Program-made: the position numbers and the translations under genes
Part shown: positions 45,901 to 56,924 of the stretch, piece by piece
Layout of the letters: every line of letters begins with the position of its first letter
Numbering within the stretch: the stretch's first letter is position 1
The notes under the pieces: model-generated
Database searches by the model: none
Seen by the model: only the letters and a program-made list of their open reading frames with translations
Told to the model about the DNA's origin: nothing
From: Patiria pectinifera
Lineage: Eukaryota; Echinodermata; Asteroidea; Valvatida; Asterinidae
Reading direction: 5' to 3'
DNA length: 64,000 bases
Assembly (NCBI GenBank): GCA_029964075.1
Contig: CM057142.1
Span: 36,520,392 to 36,584,391, forward strand

Positions 45901-47756
45901 GAAGATACATTGTATTATTTACTTTGTCATTATCAACAGACAGTGCTCACGCTTTGTATGCTCATGTTTTGTTTTTTTTAGAAGAGCGAAACCGATTACA
46001 AGTCGCCCCTGATGGAGAAAGAGGGCTTAGTGAGGACGGTTGCATGGTTGGACAAGGAGAATATCAAGGTCGGCACCATTGTAACGGATCGCCATAGGCA
46101 GATAACGAAGTTCATCAGAGAAGACCTGTGTCCTCGTGGTATCAAACACTACTATGATGTATGGCATGTTGCCAAAGGTAGGGTCTTTTTAGCGTGTTCA
46201 AAAACGGGCTATCTGGATAATGGAATTTTAGTACATGTATTGTCTTGATGAAAAAATAACTAACTAGGATAAAATCTGAATGCCAGTTGCACGTGTACAT
46301 GCACTCAAAAACACCTGAAATTTCGAGTAACATTCTTCCTATGATTAGGATTAAAGAAGAAACTAACTGCTGCTGGGAAGATTTCAGGATGTGAAGAAAT
46401 CAAGGACTGGATACAGGGCATTGTTAACAACGTATACTGGGTCGCAGCCTCTACGCCAGATGGAGATGGTGATTTGATGCTGGCCAAGTTCTCTAGTGTA
46501 GTCAATCATGTGATGAACATTCATCACCATGAAGGCCTCCTCTTCCCACAGTGCGCACATGGAGAACAGGTATTTTTCAGAGAAAATTTACCCTTGAGGA
46601 AAAACGATTTAGGGCTCCAATAAAACCATTATTTAAAACAAAATCTTTTTAATCAAGGTCTTCAATCCAAGCATTTAACTTGAGTAAATATTTACACCGA
46701 ACTGTTGCAACTTTAATTTCAGGTTCTGCACCAGCAACGAGAATTGTAAAAGTTTTGGACAACACATGGGTGAGAAAGGATGTCAAAATGCTGTCTCCAT
46801 CCATGCAGACGTCTTCTGTGGAAAGTTTTCACTCCATCATCAATCAGTACGCACCCAAGATGTATGCGTTCTCTTATGAGGGTTTGATATGCAGGTGAGG
46901 AATTAAATTCAATTGCTCCATTTTTCATTAACTACTTCGTGCACTTTATGCGCAGTTCATGGGCATCAGAGTTTTTTTCAAAAGGAAATAAATTTTAAAA
47001 AGGTTGGTTGACCCAAAATAACGTTGTGTGCAATATATGATTTAAATCTTAAATAGGTAGACATTGATATTTTTCAGGATCTACCTTGCTGCCCTGCATT
47101 TCAATGAAAATTCCAATAAAGAGCAAGCATTGGACAAACAGGGCAATCCAGCTTTCACTATCTACTACCCAAGGGCCAAGCAGCCAACTGGAGGGTACAG
47201 TGTGAGGAAGGTGCTGATCAAAAGCACCTACGGTAAGTCTTCATAAAATTTGGTGCTCTGTGTCATATTGGAATTAGCAGTTCGTTAAACATAAAAAAAA
47301 GGTTATGTAAATGGTATGACATTGAAGAAAAAGATCAAGTCAAATATGCATTTTGAAACTGATTCTTTTGCAGATTTTGTTCAGATTATAATGACCAAGG
47401 TCTTAGATCTCTGTGAAGCTGGAGTGCATGTAAGGAAGAACTATCCAGAGCTCATGGCAAATCCTGGCCCTCTTACAGCGAGAGTGAAGTGCCCCAACAA
47501 AGAGGAAGCAGTAATGGCTTTTGTATCACGCTTTGGCACACATGTAGAGCCGGAAGGACGACCAGAGGGCTGTGAGGGTGTAGTAGTTCCTGCAAGTAAG
47601 TCTGGGAAGAAGAAATCAAAAAAGAAGAAGTCCAAGAAGAAGAAATCCAAGAAGGACAAGAAGAAATCAAAGGACAAGAAGAAGAGTAAGAAGAGAACAG
47701 CTCAGGGTTCGGAAGAGGGAGAATGTTCATCTCAAGCAAAGTATCAAAAGACTTAA
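42601..47756 (+). CDS. THAP-domain protein with RNase-H-like, transposase-derived body (multi-exon)
   Basis: Exons read with GT-AG boundaries: 42601-42999, 43452-43514, 43793-43973, 44133-44325, 44740-45102, 45219-45414 (or 45408), 45982-46177, 46349-46569, 46723-46894, 47078-47232, 47374-47756; about 840 residues. Order: THAP finger; acidic/Ser linker; Cys/His region; RNase-H-like core; Lys-rich tail. The core keeps TDMRADSMGHSAKFG, VTDRHRQI and SSVESFHSI, which could carry a D-D-E triad, and DVWHVAKGLKKKL between them. The same architecture occurs in uncharacterised fish and invertebrate proteins. All junctions are phase-compatible except exon 8 (ends phase 0) to exon 9 (needs phase 1). Many introns, a CRE upstream and a poly-A signal suggest a host-like gene rather than a fresh transposon; no terminal repeats were found around it. 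It may be a domesticated transposase or a pseudogene of one. Confidence 0.8.
43452..44325 (+). CDS. Exons 2-4: linker
   Basis: Exons 43452-43514, 43793-43973 and 44133-44325 encode VLQELEEEYPRSS, a mixed stretch with KRRRSRR (a likely nuclear localisation signal) and then SSSDDEEDSSSDS, an acidic serine run with casein-kinase-like sites. No fold is recognised. Confidence 0.7.
44740..45102 (+). CDS. Exon 5: Cys/His region before the catalytic core
   Basis: 121 codons. CPEC, later CNIRSCSH, may bind zinc. After it comes a hydrophobic, conserved-looking stretch (SAAILMSGVNVQKF, ALAFINVAMIS). The chosen frame is the one that joins in phase with exons 4 and 6; an overlapping longer open frame is a shadow. 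Confidence 0.75.
45219..46569 (+). CDS. Exons 6-8: RNase-H-like core
   Basis: Exon 6 (45219-45414) holds DMRADSMGHSAKFG, exon 7 (45982-46177) VTDRHRQITKFIRE and YYDVWHVAKG, exon 8 (46349-46569) KKKLTAAGKI through GLLFPQCAHGEQ. The end of exon 6 is ambiguous because both cat|gtacat and cat|gtgata keep the phase. Intron 6 contains a palindromic MITE. Confidence 0.75.
45531..45666. mobile_element. Palindromic MITE in intron 6
   Basis: Two arms of about 60 bp (ttatcttgcgagcgcgag ... and its inverse ... ctcgcgctcgcgataa) meet at ggccgaaggcc. A related degenerate copy lies at 58650-58735. It explains the open frame that runs over this intron. Confidence 0.8.
46723..47756 (+). CDS. Exons 9-11: end of the core and Lys-rich tail
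   Basis: Exon 9 (46723-46894) has LSPSMQTSSVESFHSIINQ with the possible catalytic Glu. Exon 10 (47078-47232) has IYLAALHFNEN. Exon 11 (47374-47756) continues DFVQIIMTKVLDLCEAG and ends in a tail with repeated KKKSKK, probably nucleic-acid binding or nuclear targeting. The stop is TAA at 47754. Confidence 0.75.
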
Positions 47757-47929
47757 AAATGACACTGCTGAAATCAACATCGTCTTACCTTTGAAATGTG
47801 TCGAGTCCACGTGGTGACCTTATTGTCTTTGGGTGTGTGTCAAATTGTTTATACCATACGTCCCTTAGTGGTTCGGTCGACATAGTACATGTTTAATGTT
47901 CTTATGCTTGACCCATACAATTATTTGTA

Positions 47930-47935
47930 AATAAA
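47930..47935 (+). terminator. Polyadenylation signal of the THAP gene
   Basis: AATAAA about 175 bp after the stop codon; the first such hexamer downstream in a suitable place. Confidence 0.6.
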
Positions 47936-47959
47936 ATCATAGAATTTCCGTTGTGTAAA

Positions 47960-49150
47960 TATACTAAAAGTTAATCACTGTGGCTGACAATACCAAATCT
48001 ACCTATAAATGTCTCTCCATTAATGTTCACTGTGTGTAACAATTAACATGATTATAATTCACAGTTATTCTTCATCTACCTATACTTTACTCAATATATA
48101 TATTCTATCAAGGGACCACGCACTATCCTTGGAAATATGTGCCTGTTCCAACATTTTTTTTTTGACTACCCAGCTTACAAGGGTTTTTTTCAGTTAAAAA
48201 AAAATGGTTAACTGTTCATGAACTCAAATTGACTCTTTATTTTGTGAAATACATGTACATGCACACTTCAAAAGCCATGGCAATATTCTTTCCCGAAAAT
48301 CAACTTTAAAATGTGAAGTGTACGCCAATGGCTTTTATAACTGTTGTGACTCTGTTAATGTTATGGAAGAATTTGAAAGTTTTTCAACTGCAAAAGCTGG
48401 GACATATTTGGAACAAAAACTGTACATGTCTGTGGCTTATTAAATATGCATTAAAACAACCCCATAAAGTTAATGAAAATAACTTCTCTGCCATGAACAA
48501 TCTGTCTCAAACCATATTGTAGTCAGTTGCATCGTGCATGAACTTGAAAAGTCAAGCATGTACTTTTGTCAAAACAAAGACGGTACGTGTACAGTGTTCC
48601 CTTAACAGTGTTCCCTTAACATAATAATCAAACAATAATGCCATTGACAGTAATAATATTTATAAAGCGCAATTTTGTGCAAACATGCATATTCAAACAT
48701 GTAAACATGCATATTCAAATGTGCTGTACCACAATACGATAAACCAGTGATAAAAGCCAATGTTGGTTAAACTAAATGTACATGAAAATCCCCAGATACA
48801 TAAAAAAAAGCAGGATCAGAAAATAAATGAATAAATGGTTATTTGTATTATTACATCATGTCATCCATATCTGGATATTTAAATCCTTCATAATTACAGT
48901 TATGTTCGATTTAAAATGATCAAGTTCGTTCCACTGAGTTAGCAACTCGTATGCTTTAAACAAACTTTTCATTGTGTACATGTACATTTATGACATTTGT
49001 AATACATCTGATGTAATATCATTTACTTCATCTGCTGGTGACAAAAGCTTAGTATACAATTATTACATTAACATATAGATGCTGTCATTAAGGTTGAATT
49101 CATGAAAAAGTATTTAAATTATTTGCTACCACCCTGTTTTAGTACAAGTC
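47960..49150. other. No gene recognised
   Basis: AT-rich flank with short duplications (agtgttcccttaac twice at 48593-48620; acatgcatattcaaa twice near 48690-48720). Confidence 0.45.
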
Positions 49151-50883
49151 ATGTTTCAAAGAAACTTATTTACGTTTATTCCAATAGAACTTCAATGTTT
49201 AAAATAGCCTTGTTTAACGGGGTAGTATTACTTCAGGAATAGTCTGAGTGACCCGATTAAAATATTTTTATGTATATTCGTGAAAACTAAAAACTCCACT
49301 GCTAAATTTTATATGATATCTGATGAACAACTATATTTACCATCACATTAAATTAAAACGTTGGGCCAACTCAAAATGATGTTCAGAAATTGTTGCCACT
49401 GTGAAAGTTTAAAAATTGTTAAAAATGAAATATTTTGATGAACCTTTTGCAATTACATTCCATAATGCATCTACTTTTTACTACTGATTTGTACGCTCGC
49501 TACCAGTAAAAAAGTTGAAAATACCGATGAAATATCATACAGTATGGCTTTCACATATGCCCAAACTTGGCTTTTAAAACTACTGTTTTAATTGCAAAAG
49601 TAGAAAACGAAAAAGTACAAATAAATAGAAATAAAACGCATTGGAAAAGATGCCAGAATCGCTGATGGCCAACAACAGTGCTTTCCAATATTTGTCTTGT
49701 CGTCGCAACATTCACCCAACAAAAGCAAGACAAACTTTGTGTTGTAAAAGTAATAATTACGTCTGTGCATGCTACATGCTTTTCAAATTGGCCCGTTTTG
49801 TACGTCCCAAATACATCTAACGTGCAGGGTGTGGTTGAAATCATTCTTTTATTGGTTGAAACGTGTCATGTGACTTTTTATCAGTCATTGTATGGCTAAG
49901 GTTAATGTACATGTATAACTCTGGATTTCCCAGATAACCCCCGTGAATTCTACCTTTTTGTCCAACTGGGTGTGGATTAAATCGTTTATCATTGGTTAGA
50001 ACATGCCATGTGACTTTCCGTTGCCGTGGTAATACTGACGTAAATGCGGAGTTTCGGGTTTCCTTGGTATTCCCACAGGGCCTATTTATTCGAAACAAAA
50101 GTTGTGTTGTAAATATAGTAAAACATTACAGTTATCGTGTTGCTTTCATAGAAATGTTATTTCAGTTTGATATTGCAGATGGCAACAGTTTAGAACATTT
50201 TAAGATCACACAGGGTTCATTTTGAAAGTCATCAGCTATAGCCAATCTTATAATATGAGGCAGGTAAGAATTACCTTACGCTTGGGAATTCGCTTGAAAG
50301 TTTGGTTGAAAGTAACTCTAATATTTTCCCTCGAAAGTTGTCATGGGTCTGGTCTGGTGTATTTGATTAAATATCAAAATGTAAGAACAATGAAAACACA
50401 AACAAACAAACAAAATCTAACACAATAATATGAATAAAACGCATTTTAAAAACGCACAATTGTGCACAATGAAGAAAACAACAACAAACTAGTCCGACGG
50501 GGTTCAGGAGGCAGTGGGCCTGTTGGAATCAGACACTAAAGCGGGTGCTGCAATCTGTGACTTTACATTTTCATCATAACAGTACAAAATTACATCATGC
50601 ATTTAACCAAAAACCTTGTCAGTGCTCCAATATAGTCAGCGAAAGCACATTTTATCTTTGATTTAATTTCAAAACAGATTGGTGTTTGTTTCGCTTAGCT
50701 ATTTTCGTTCGAGTATTAATTGCTGAATGTTTGAGACATTACATGAGAAGCTCAGCTAATTTCTAGGAAAACTTGAAACAATTACAAAAGGGACCAAGTA
50801 ATATTATAAGAAGAGAGGAACTATTTAGAAAGTTAATATTCAAGTTGTCAAGGACTCATGCGTATTGGTTTACGGTTGCTTAC

Positions 50884-50923
50884 CTTTAAGCTTGAGCTGG
50901 AAGACAATTGGTTCTTGGAAAGC
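50884..50923 (-). ncRNA. Conserved short exon of the repeat transcript, copy E
   Basis: On the minus strand TACTACTATAG precedes 40 bp, then GTAAGCAACC. See 12330-12378. Confidence 0.4.
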
Positions 50924-51416
50924 CTATAGTAGTAAAAAAAAATACAAACAATACACTTACATCACTAAATAAGACTAGACAAAACAAATATCACAAAATT
51001 GGCTTTGCGAGAAATGTCGCAATCCCCATTAGGCAAAAGCGGTGTTAAATATGGGGTGGGATGTGTCCAAAAACTTCTGAGTTTTGGCCAAAAACAATTT
51101 ATAAGAACGATACTAGCAGTTTCCAAATTATACTCCAAATTTTTTTCCATTGGATAAAATAATAACTTTCAAATAAATTTCACAAAAGGCGAAACCTACA
51201 TGGAGCAGATAATAAGATTATTTTCTTTCAGTATGACCACTTGTCAGACAGAAGGCTCTCGTAGCCGAGTGCTAGTCCACGCTGATTCCTCTGACAGAAC
51301 TGCGCAGTTTGTAAACCACCACGCAGAAAGTACAGATGGAAACTTCAGGTGATCCTAAGCGGCGCGCTCTGTTATTGTCAAAGGGAGCTGAGATCCAGGG
51401 GCGAGGGGGCGGAGCA

Positions 51417-51440
51417 ATCCGGACAATTACAGGATTGCTC
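51417..51440. promoter_or_regulatory. Dyad upstream of the repeat TATA position
   Basis: On the minus strand GAGCAATCC and GGATTGCTC face each other across TGTAATTGTCC. Copy D keeps it with one mismatch (near 40246-40272); copy C is more degenerate. Confidence 0.35.
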
Positions 51441-51479
51441 AAAATAGGTGCGGTTATCAAACATTGCCATCACTCATTT

Positions 51480-51968
51480 CTAATCTTACTCTGAGCTAAC
51501 TGCAAAGTCAATAATGACCTCTGCGCTGTTCTTTTCCTGCTCCTAATGTTATCCGGCAATTTCTAGATTCGAGACACAAGAATCCATACAATTGTGTCGG
51601 GTTTGTTTTTGCAAGATTAAAGCCGTCCGGGAGATGAAGCGTAGAAGAGTTACTAAGGCCAAACAAAGTCTCCGGTTTCTGGTATGCGCGCGCATTGCCG
51701 TAGCCATGCGCGTCAGCAAAATGAAAAAGGTTTTTTTTTCAATGAAAGATGATGTCTCAAAACCGCCAAACTCACTGGTTTGACTGGAATCCTGCTGCTG
51801 CACAATTTTAACGTGTTTTTGGATGGGCTTATGATCGAGAATAAGCTTTATGTGGCCTCTCTGGACTCCCATATATTTGCACTAAGTTTAGTCGGGCACC
51901 ATTTGCAGTCGTCAGCCGACATTTGAGGCAAAAAAAATCAGGTAAAAAAAAAATTAAAAAGCCGCATC
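51480..51968. other. No gene recognised
   Basis: Flank of the gypsy insertion; short open frames only. Confidence 0.4.
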
Positions 51969-51972
51969 GCCG

Positions 51973-52479
51973 TTTAGGGACTAAGTTATATTATAAATAT
52001 TTACCCTAAATTAATATCTGGAGTCTGCGCTCTAAACTTGCAGCGGCTTCTTCTAGACTCTTGGTTGTTCGTCAAACCTCTCTTGGTTTGGTCGATGATA
52101 TTTATTTACAGGTGTATATACAAAAACTAGTGTGTCCTTCCACGGGAACAGTCACTGTAAGGAGCAAACACTACCTAATGGTTCCTATTCCCGTATCCGG
52201 ACACATATGGCATAAAAACGGCGACTGGAACTGTAGAGTAGACGACTATAGCACTGCTAAGTCTCTACACAGCGAAGGAGTGGGTGGTGAAAGCATGTGC
52301 TCCTGGTTTATATACCGACGCGTAAAATGGAATGCCCTGCCCTGCCCAGTCCAAAGAACTGAACACAATGGGCAATAGAAAACAAAAATGCCTTGTCCAC
52401 TAGGGCAGAACTCAGAACAAAAAAGGACCTAACTGACTTTTATTTAAATATATACAGCTGCTGTAGGAATTTCACTACA
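51973..52479 (-). repeat. 3' LTR
   Basis: On the minus strand begins TGTAGTGAAATTCC and ends GTCCCTAAA. A TATATAAA box is at the equivalent place (52307-52314 region). Confidence 0.9.
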
Positions 52480-52496
52480 GTAGCCCCCTTCTAGAT
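52480..52496 (-). other. Polypurine tract
   Basis: On the minus strand GATCTAGAAGGGGGCTAC precedes the 3' LTR. Confidence 0.7.
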
Positions 52497-52568
52497 CACA
52501 GTTACGCAAAAATGTGATCGATATTAAAAAAAAATATTAAATTACCAAACCATTTAAAAAAAGAAAAT

Positions 52569-52898
52569 TCATTTATTTACAAAGACTGTCTGCAAATATC
52601 TGCTTGGCCAGCGTACACGCCGTCCAGAACGAGTGAATCTTTCTGATTTGTTTGGAGTGATGCTGGATGGAGCAAATTGTTTCTGATCACTTTGTTGACC
52701 TGGAGTTGCTGTTTTGGACTCGAAATCAGTATGGGCAACCTTTAACCTATCAACACTAATTGAATCATGTTTACCATTGATGTCAAGAATGAAATATTTA
52801 TTTCTTCTGTCAATGACACGATATGGACCATTATAAGGAGGTTGCAGTGGCTTTTTGACAGCGTCTACACGCACAAAGACATGTGTACAGGTAAACAA
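52569..52898 (-). pseudogene. Integrase C-terminal part
   Basis: CTHVFVRVDAVKKPLQPPYN, then GPYRVIDR and ISVDRLKVAH, ending TRSGRRVRWPSRY. This is the small-barrel region seen at the end of pol in this gypsy group. It is separated from the catalytic core by a frame break and a stop between 52900 and 52980. Confidence 0.85.
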
Positions 52899-52977
52899 AT
52901 CTTTAGATACTTGACTAGGGTGTTAGTTAGGTCTAGTTAATTTCGGTTTAAGTTCAGACATTTGATGACGTAATCGG

Positions 52978-53637
52978 TCAACATAACTGGCAGGGTCTAG
53001 GATCTAAATTTGTGACAGGTACTATTAACTCTCCTGGTAATCGAAGAGTGGAACCAAAAACTAACTCTGCAGCACAACATCCCAGATTGGCTTTCAGAGA
53101 TGAACGAAGACTAAGTAATATGAGTGGCAATGACTCAGTCCATCTGTTTGGTTCGCTTTGTGCTTTAAAAGCTGATTTAAGGGAACGATGAAATCGTTCA
53201 ACTAATCCATTTGCAGCTGGATGGTAAGCAGTGGTGCGAATACGTTTTGTACCAAGTAGTTGTGATAGATGCTTGAAAAGATTTGATTCAAACTGGCTAC
53301 CTCTATCAGTAGTAATTGTAGTAGGGACGCCAAATGTGGCTATCCAATTGCTGACAAAAGCTTTTGCAACTGTTCCTGCAGTAATGTTAGAAATTGTTAT
53401 TGCTACGGGCCACCTGGTGAATCGGTCTATACCTGTAAGAAAGTATGAAAAACCTTTATATGGAGGCAAGGGACCGACGATATCAATATGTACATGGCTG
53501 AAACGAGCGTCGGGTGTTGCAAAGGTACCTATCGGAGTCACTGTGTGACGATGTACCTTGGCACGTTGACACTGAATGCAACGTTTGGTCCAATTTCGAA
53601 CATCTTTATTGATAGAAGGCCATACAAATCTTTGAGC
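52978..53637 (-). pseudogene. Integrase catalytic core
   Basis: The D-D-E triad is visible: [19 protein letters not shown] and NGLVERFHR with the spacing typical of retroviral-type integrases. The N-terminal zinc region ([22 protein letters not shown]) lies at 53540-53635 and is cut from its start by the MITE at 53638. Confidence 0.88.
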
Positions 53638-53954
53638 GGAATGCTCGAAGACATTTCCGTCATTTTTCGGGTATAATTATGTAGCCTAAGGCGTGATGAA
53701 ATAAAAACGACTATTGTTTCTGTCATGAAATGAGTACAAAGGGTACTTTTGAGAGCTGTTTTTCAGGTCCAGTTTCGACCCGAACGTGCAACTGTGTAAA
53801 AGTCGTCGTTGCGGGCAGCAAACAAAACACAGTAAATCGTGACGTAATAAACAGGACTCCCGATGCACAGTAGCATACACGAGTCCTGTTTATTACCTAA
53901 GGCTACATATACCCGAAAAATGACGGAAATGTCTTCGAGCATTCCACAACCTCT
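53638..53954. mobile_element. TTAA MITE, second copy, inside integrase
   Basis: About 317 bp, same family as 28516-28848. The right end with TTAA (53955-53958) is complete; the left has lost about 13 bp of element and its TTAA. It splits the integrase frame between ATQRL (53965 side) and AQRFVWP (53637 side). Confidence 0.85.
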
Positions 53955-54180
53955 TTAAGCGTTGTGTTGCTCTAATGCTTGGATGGGATAGACCATGGAT
54001 GGGATAGACCATGGAGTGAATCAAATATATCATGCCTAAACACTGATGGAATATATGGGCGTGGTTGACCAGTTGATGTATCACAAATAATGGCATTATG
54101 TGATGTTAGAATAGGCAATTCTTCAAAATGAAAACTAGACGATTCACGTAGCTTAATTAGCTCTAGGGTCTGTCTTCTGC

Positions 54181-54471
54181 TTAAGTGCTATTTGGTCGAA
54201 ACCCAATTGCGTTTGATAGGCTTGTGTGATTAAGTGAATTCACGTCATACCTTGAGAGAGCATCTGCTACAACGTTTTCTTTGCCTTTAATGTGGCGTAT
54301 GTCGGTACTGAATTGAGATATGTAGTCTAAATGACGAATTTCTCTCGGTGAGTAGCGATCTGGCTTTGCGTTGAATGCGTAAATCAAAGGTTTGTGATCA
54401 TTTATGATATAAAAATCACGACCTTCTAGAAAGTATCTGAAATGGCGTATCGATAAGTATACGGCCAACAA
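54181..54471 (-). pseudogene. RNase H, second part
   Basis: FYIINDHKPLIYAF and NVVADALSR carry two of the acidic residues. The preceding part is in another frame because of a poly-T length change near 54525. Confidence 0.8.
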
Positions 54472-54517
54472 TTCACGACCAAATGTACTATACCTGGTCT
54501 CTGCTGGCTGTAAACGC

Positions 54518-55081
54518 TTAGAAAAAAAACGAGATTGGTCTCATTTCGTTATCTATGCACTGATTAAGTACACCACCAACCGCAAAATTTGACGCATCGA
54601 CCATTAAACAAAGTGGAGCATCGCTAACTGGATGGACTAGCAAGGTGTTTTCGGCTAGAGTGGATTTAGCTCTTTGAAAGGCAAGTAATTCTTGTTCTGA
54701 AAGCTCAGTCGCATTGTTCTTTTGCTTGCAACAAAGAAGATCTGTCAAAGGTTGCAAAATGTCAGCGCAGTGTAGAATAAAACGCCGATAGAAATGTATC
54801 AATCCCAAAAATTCTCGCAGCTTACGCAGTGAGGTTGGTGCTGGGAAGTCTTGGATAACCTTAACCTTACTTTCCAATGGTCTGATACCGTGACAGCCGA
54901 TGTTATGACCTAAAAATTCTAGGCTAGTTACTCCAAACTCACATTTGCTTGGGTTGATTACAACACCAAAATCACGAAGGCGATCGAAAAGTAGCCTAAG
55001 ATGACATTCATGCTGTTCGGCATCATCACTAGCTATCAATAAATCATCGATATATGCGTAAACAAAATCGAGACCATGCAA
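54518..55081 (-). pseudogene. Reverse transcriptase palm/thumb and start of RNase H
   Basis: YIDDLL (55043-55054) is the polymerase active site; then KCEFGVTSLEFLGHNI, LREFLGLIHFYRRFI, and MVDASNFAVGGVLNQ opening RNase H. A TAG stop replaces a Gln codon just before this frame (about 55101). Confidence 0.88.
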
Positions 55082-55545
55082 GACATGATCGATACATCTC
55101 TAAAATGTTTGAGCTGCATTCCTTAAACCGAACGGTATACGAATATATTCGAAGAGGCCGAAAGGTGTAGTAATCGCGGTTTTAGGAATGTCTTCAGTCG
55201 CAATAGGTATTTGATGGTAAGCCTTAACTAGATCAATTTTGTTAAAGATCTCTTTACCTTGTATACTTGACGTAAAATCGTGGATTTGCGGAATGGGGTA
55301 TATATCGGGTTCTGTGATATTATTTAGAGCACGATAATCACTACAAGGTCTCCAATCACCGGATTTTTTTAGGCACCATGTGTAAAGGTGAGGACCATTG
55401 ACTATCTGATTGGCGAATAATCCCTAATTCCAACATATGATCAAATTCGGCTTTGGCTGCTGGCAGTTTGTTTGCAGCAACTCGTCTAGGACGTGCATAC
55501 ACTGGTTGTCCTGTAGATTTAATGTGATGAGTGACGTTGTGCTTA
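55082..55545 (-). pseudogene. Reverse transcriptase fingers, broken frames
   Basis: Recognisable in pieces: [20 protein letters not shown] near 55105-55165, [12 protein letters not shown] near 55205-55240, [14 protein letters not shown] near 55315-55355. A 7-base A run near 55364 shifts the frame. Confidence 0.75.
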
Positions 55546-55910
55546 ACGGAATTTTTGCTGGTAGTTTGGCCTAGTTATATCTGGATATTGGCTAAGCAAG
55601 GAAGTATAAGCATTGTCACTGTTAGGCATGGCAAATATTGGGCTAGGTGAAATTACAGAGGCTTTGTTACCTGAAACTGTCAGTTCGGTTAGTGAATCAG
55701 TTAACTGCTTTTTAACATCTACCACTAGAGAAAAATGCTTCAGGAAATCAGCGCCGATAATCGGTACAGGCACAGCTGTGATAATGAAAATCCATTTGTA
55801 TTACGCCTTAATCCGATATTCAAAGTCATAGATCTCTCTCCGTGAGTGGTAATTGGTGTTTTATTAACCGCTTGTAACGTATATGAACTACAGTGTCAAC
55901 TAGAAATCTA
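55543..55910 (-). pseudogene. Aspartic protease region
   Basis: VPIIGADFLKHFSLVVDVKK (55700-55773) is the second half of the retropepsin region. The catalytic motif, near 55889-55900, reads FLVDTV rather than DTG, so the active site is damaged or frame-shifted. Confidence 0.7.
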
Positions 55911-55993
55911 GTACCAGTAGTTTTGTCTGTAATATAAAATAGACGACTGTTTGTTTTTGCCAGACAAACTCGTCGTCCCTAGTTGCTGGCTTT

Positions 55994-56874
55994 CTAGTTT
56001 TCCTGATTTGCCGCCTTAGGTTTAGTGTCAGTGTAGGAACAAGGTTTGACACATTTAGTAGCTTTGTCTCCAAATCGCCAGTGGTACCAGCACTCGGAAC
56101 CCGCGCGTGGTACGTCACTTCTAGACTTAGACGGACTTCTGTATCTTTCGGTATTTTTACTTTTACTTTTTAGAACGCTCTCGACTACGCCCACGAGTGG
56201 AAAAGTCACGGTAACGTTCACTTTGTTGACTGTTGACAGCAAGTGTTTGAACTAGAGCTGTTAATTGGTTGACCTGACTTTGTAATTCATCCATTCGCGA
56301 TTCCATTGCGTTGGATGAGGAAATTGCATTCACTTCGGTAGAAGTGGCTACTGTGGGCAGAGATGCGACTTCTAAGATTTTATCGGCAATAACTGCCAAC
56401 TGTTCTAAGTCTACACTATCACTAGTCGATGCCAATATCAGTTGTATGTTCGGAGGCAAACGTTGGAGAAATAATTGTCGTAAGATTTTTTTCTTCGAGA
56501 TTGTTTTCTCCAAGAAGTTACTTCATACGGCGGAGAAGCTGTGATGGCTTTCTATCGCCGAGTTCCTCAGAAATTAAAAGTTGGCGCAATCTTTTTTGCT
56601 CGGATTCTGATGTTCGTTTAATGAGTTCCGATTTCAACTTGTCATATTGGTCACCTGCAGGAGGGTTAATTAATAGGTCTCGAACTTCTTGGGCGATTTC
56701 TGGTTGTAGTGACGATACTACATACGCGAATTTAGTTGACTGGCTTGTAATTTGGCGAGTTTGAAACTGCGCCTCTACTTACGCGAACCATATTGTAGGA
56801 TCGTGTGGCCAAAAAGGTGGCAATTTAAGGCTAACCGCATACAAAGGTTCTACTGTCTCTGGTGCTTTGGCCAT
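55994..56874 (-). pseudogene. gag: matrix/capsid-like part, basic repeats and zinc knuckle
   Basis: The ATG is at 56872-56874 (MAKAPETVEPLYAVSL). Pieces: [52 protein letters not shown], a coiled-coil-like ESRMDELQSQVNQL, an RGRSRERSKK stretch and the knuckle CWYHWRFGDKATKCVKPC near 56045-56100. In-frame stops occur near 56779 and 56521 and a frame change near 56165. Confidence 0.8.
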
Positions 56875-56924
56875 ACTTGGGGAACAAATATACTTAAATT
56901 AAGTGAAACGTATGTACACAATTT

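Larger units (their letters stand above)
49158..51476. repeat. Abundant repeat family, copy E (longest uninterrupted)
   Basis: It begins near tgtttcaaagaaa and ends near catcactcatttc, about 2.3 kb. It is collinear with copies A (5' part), B, C, D (3' parts) and F. No reading frame over about 100 codons exists on either strand, and no long terminal repeats or 8-bp duplications were found. On the minus strand it shows a dyad, a degenerate TATA position and the short spliced-exon signature. Confidence 0.7.
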
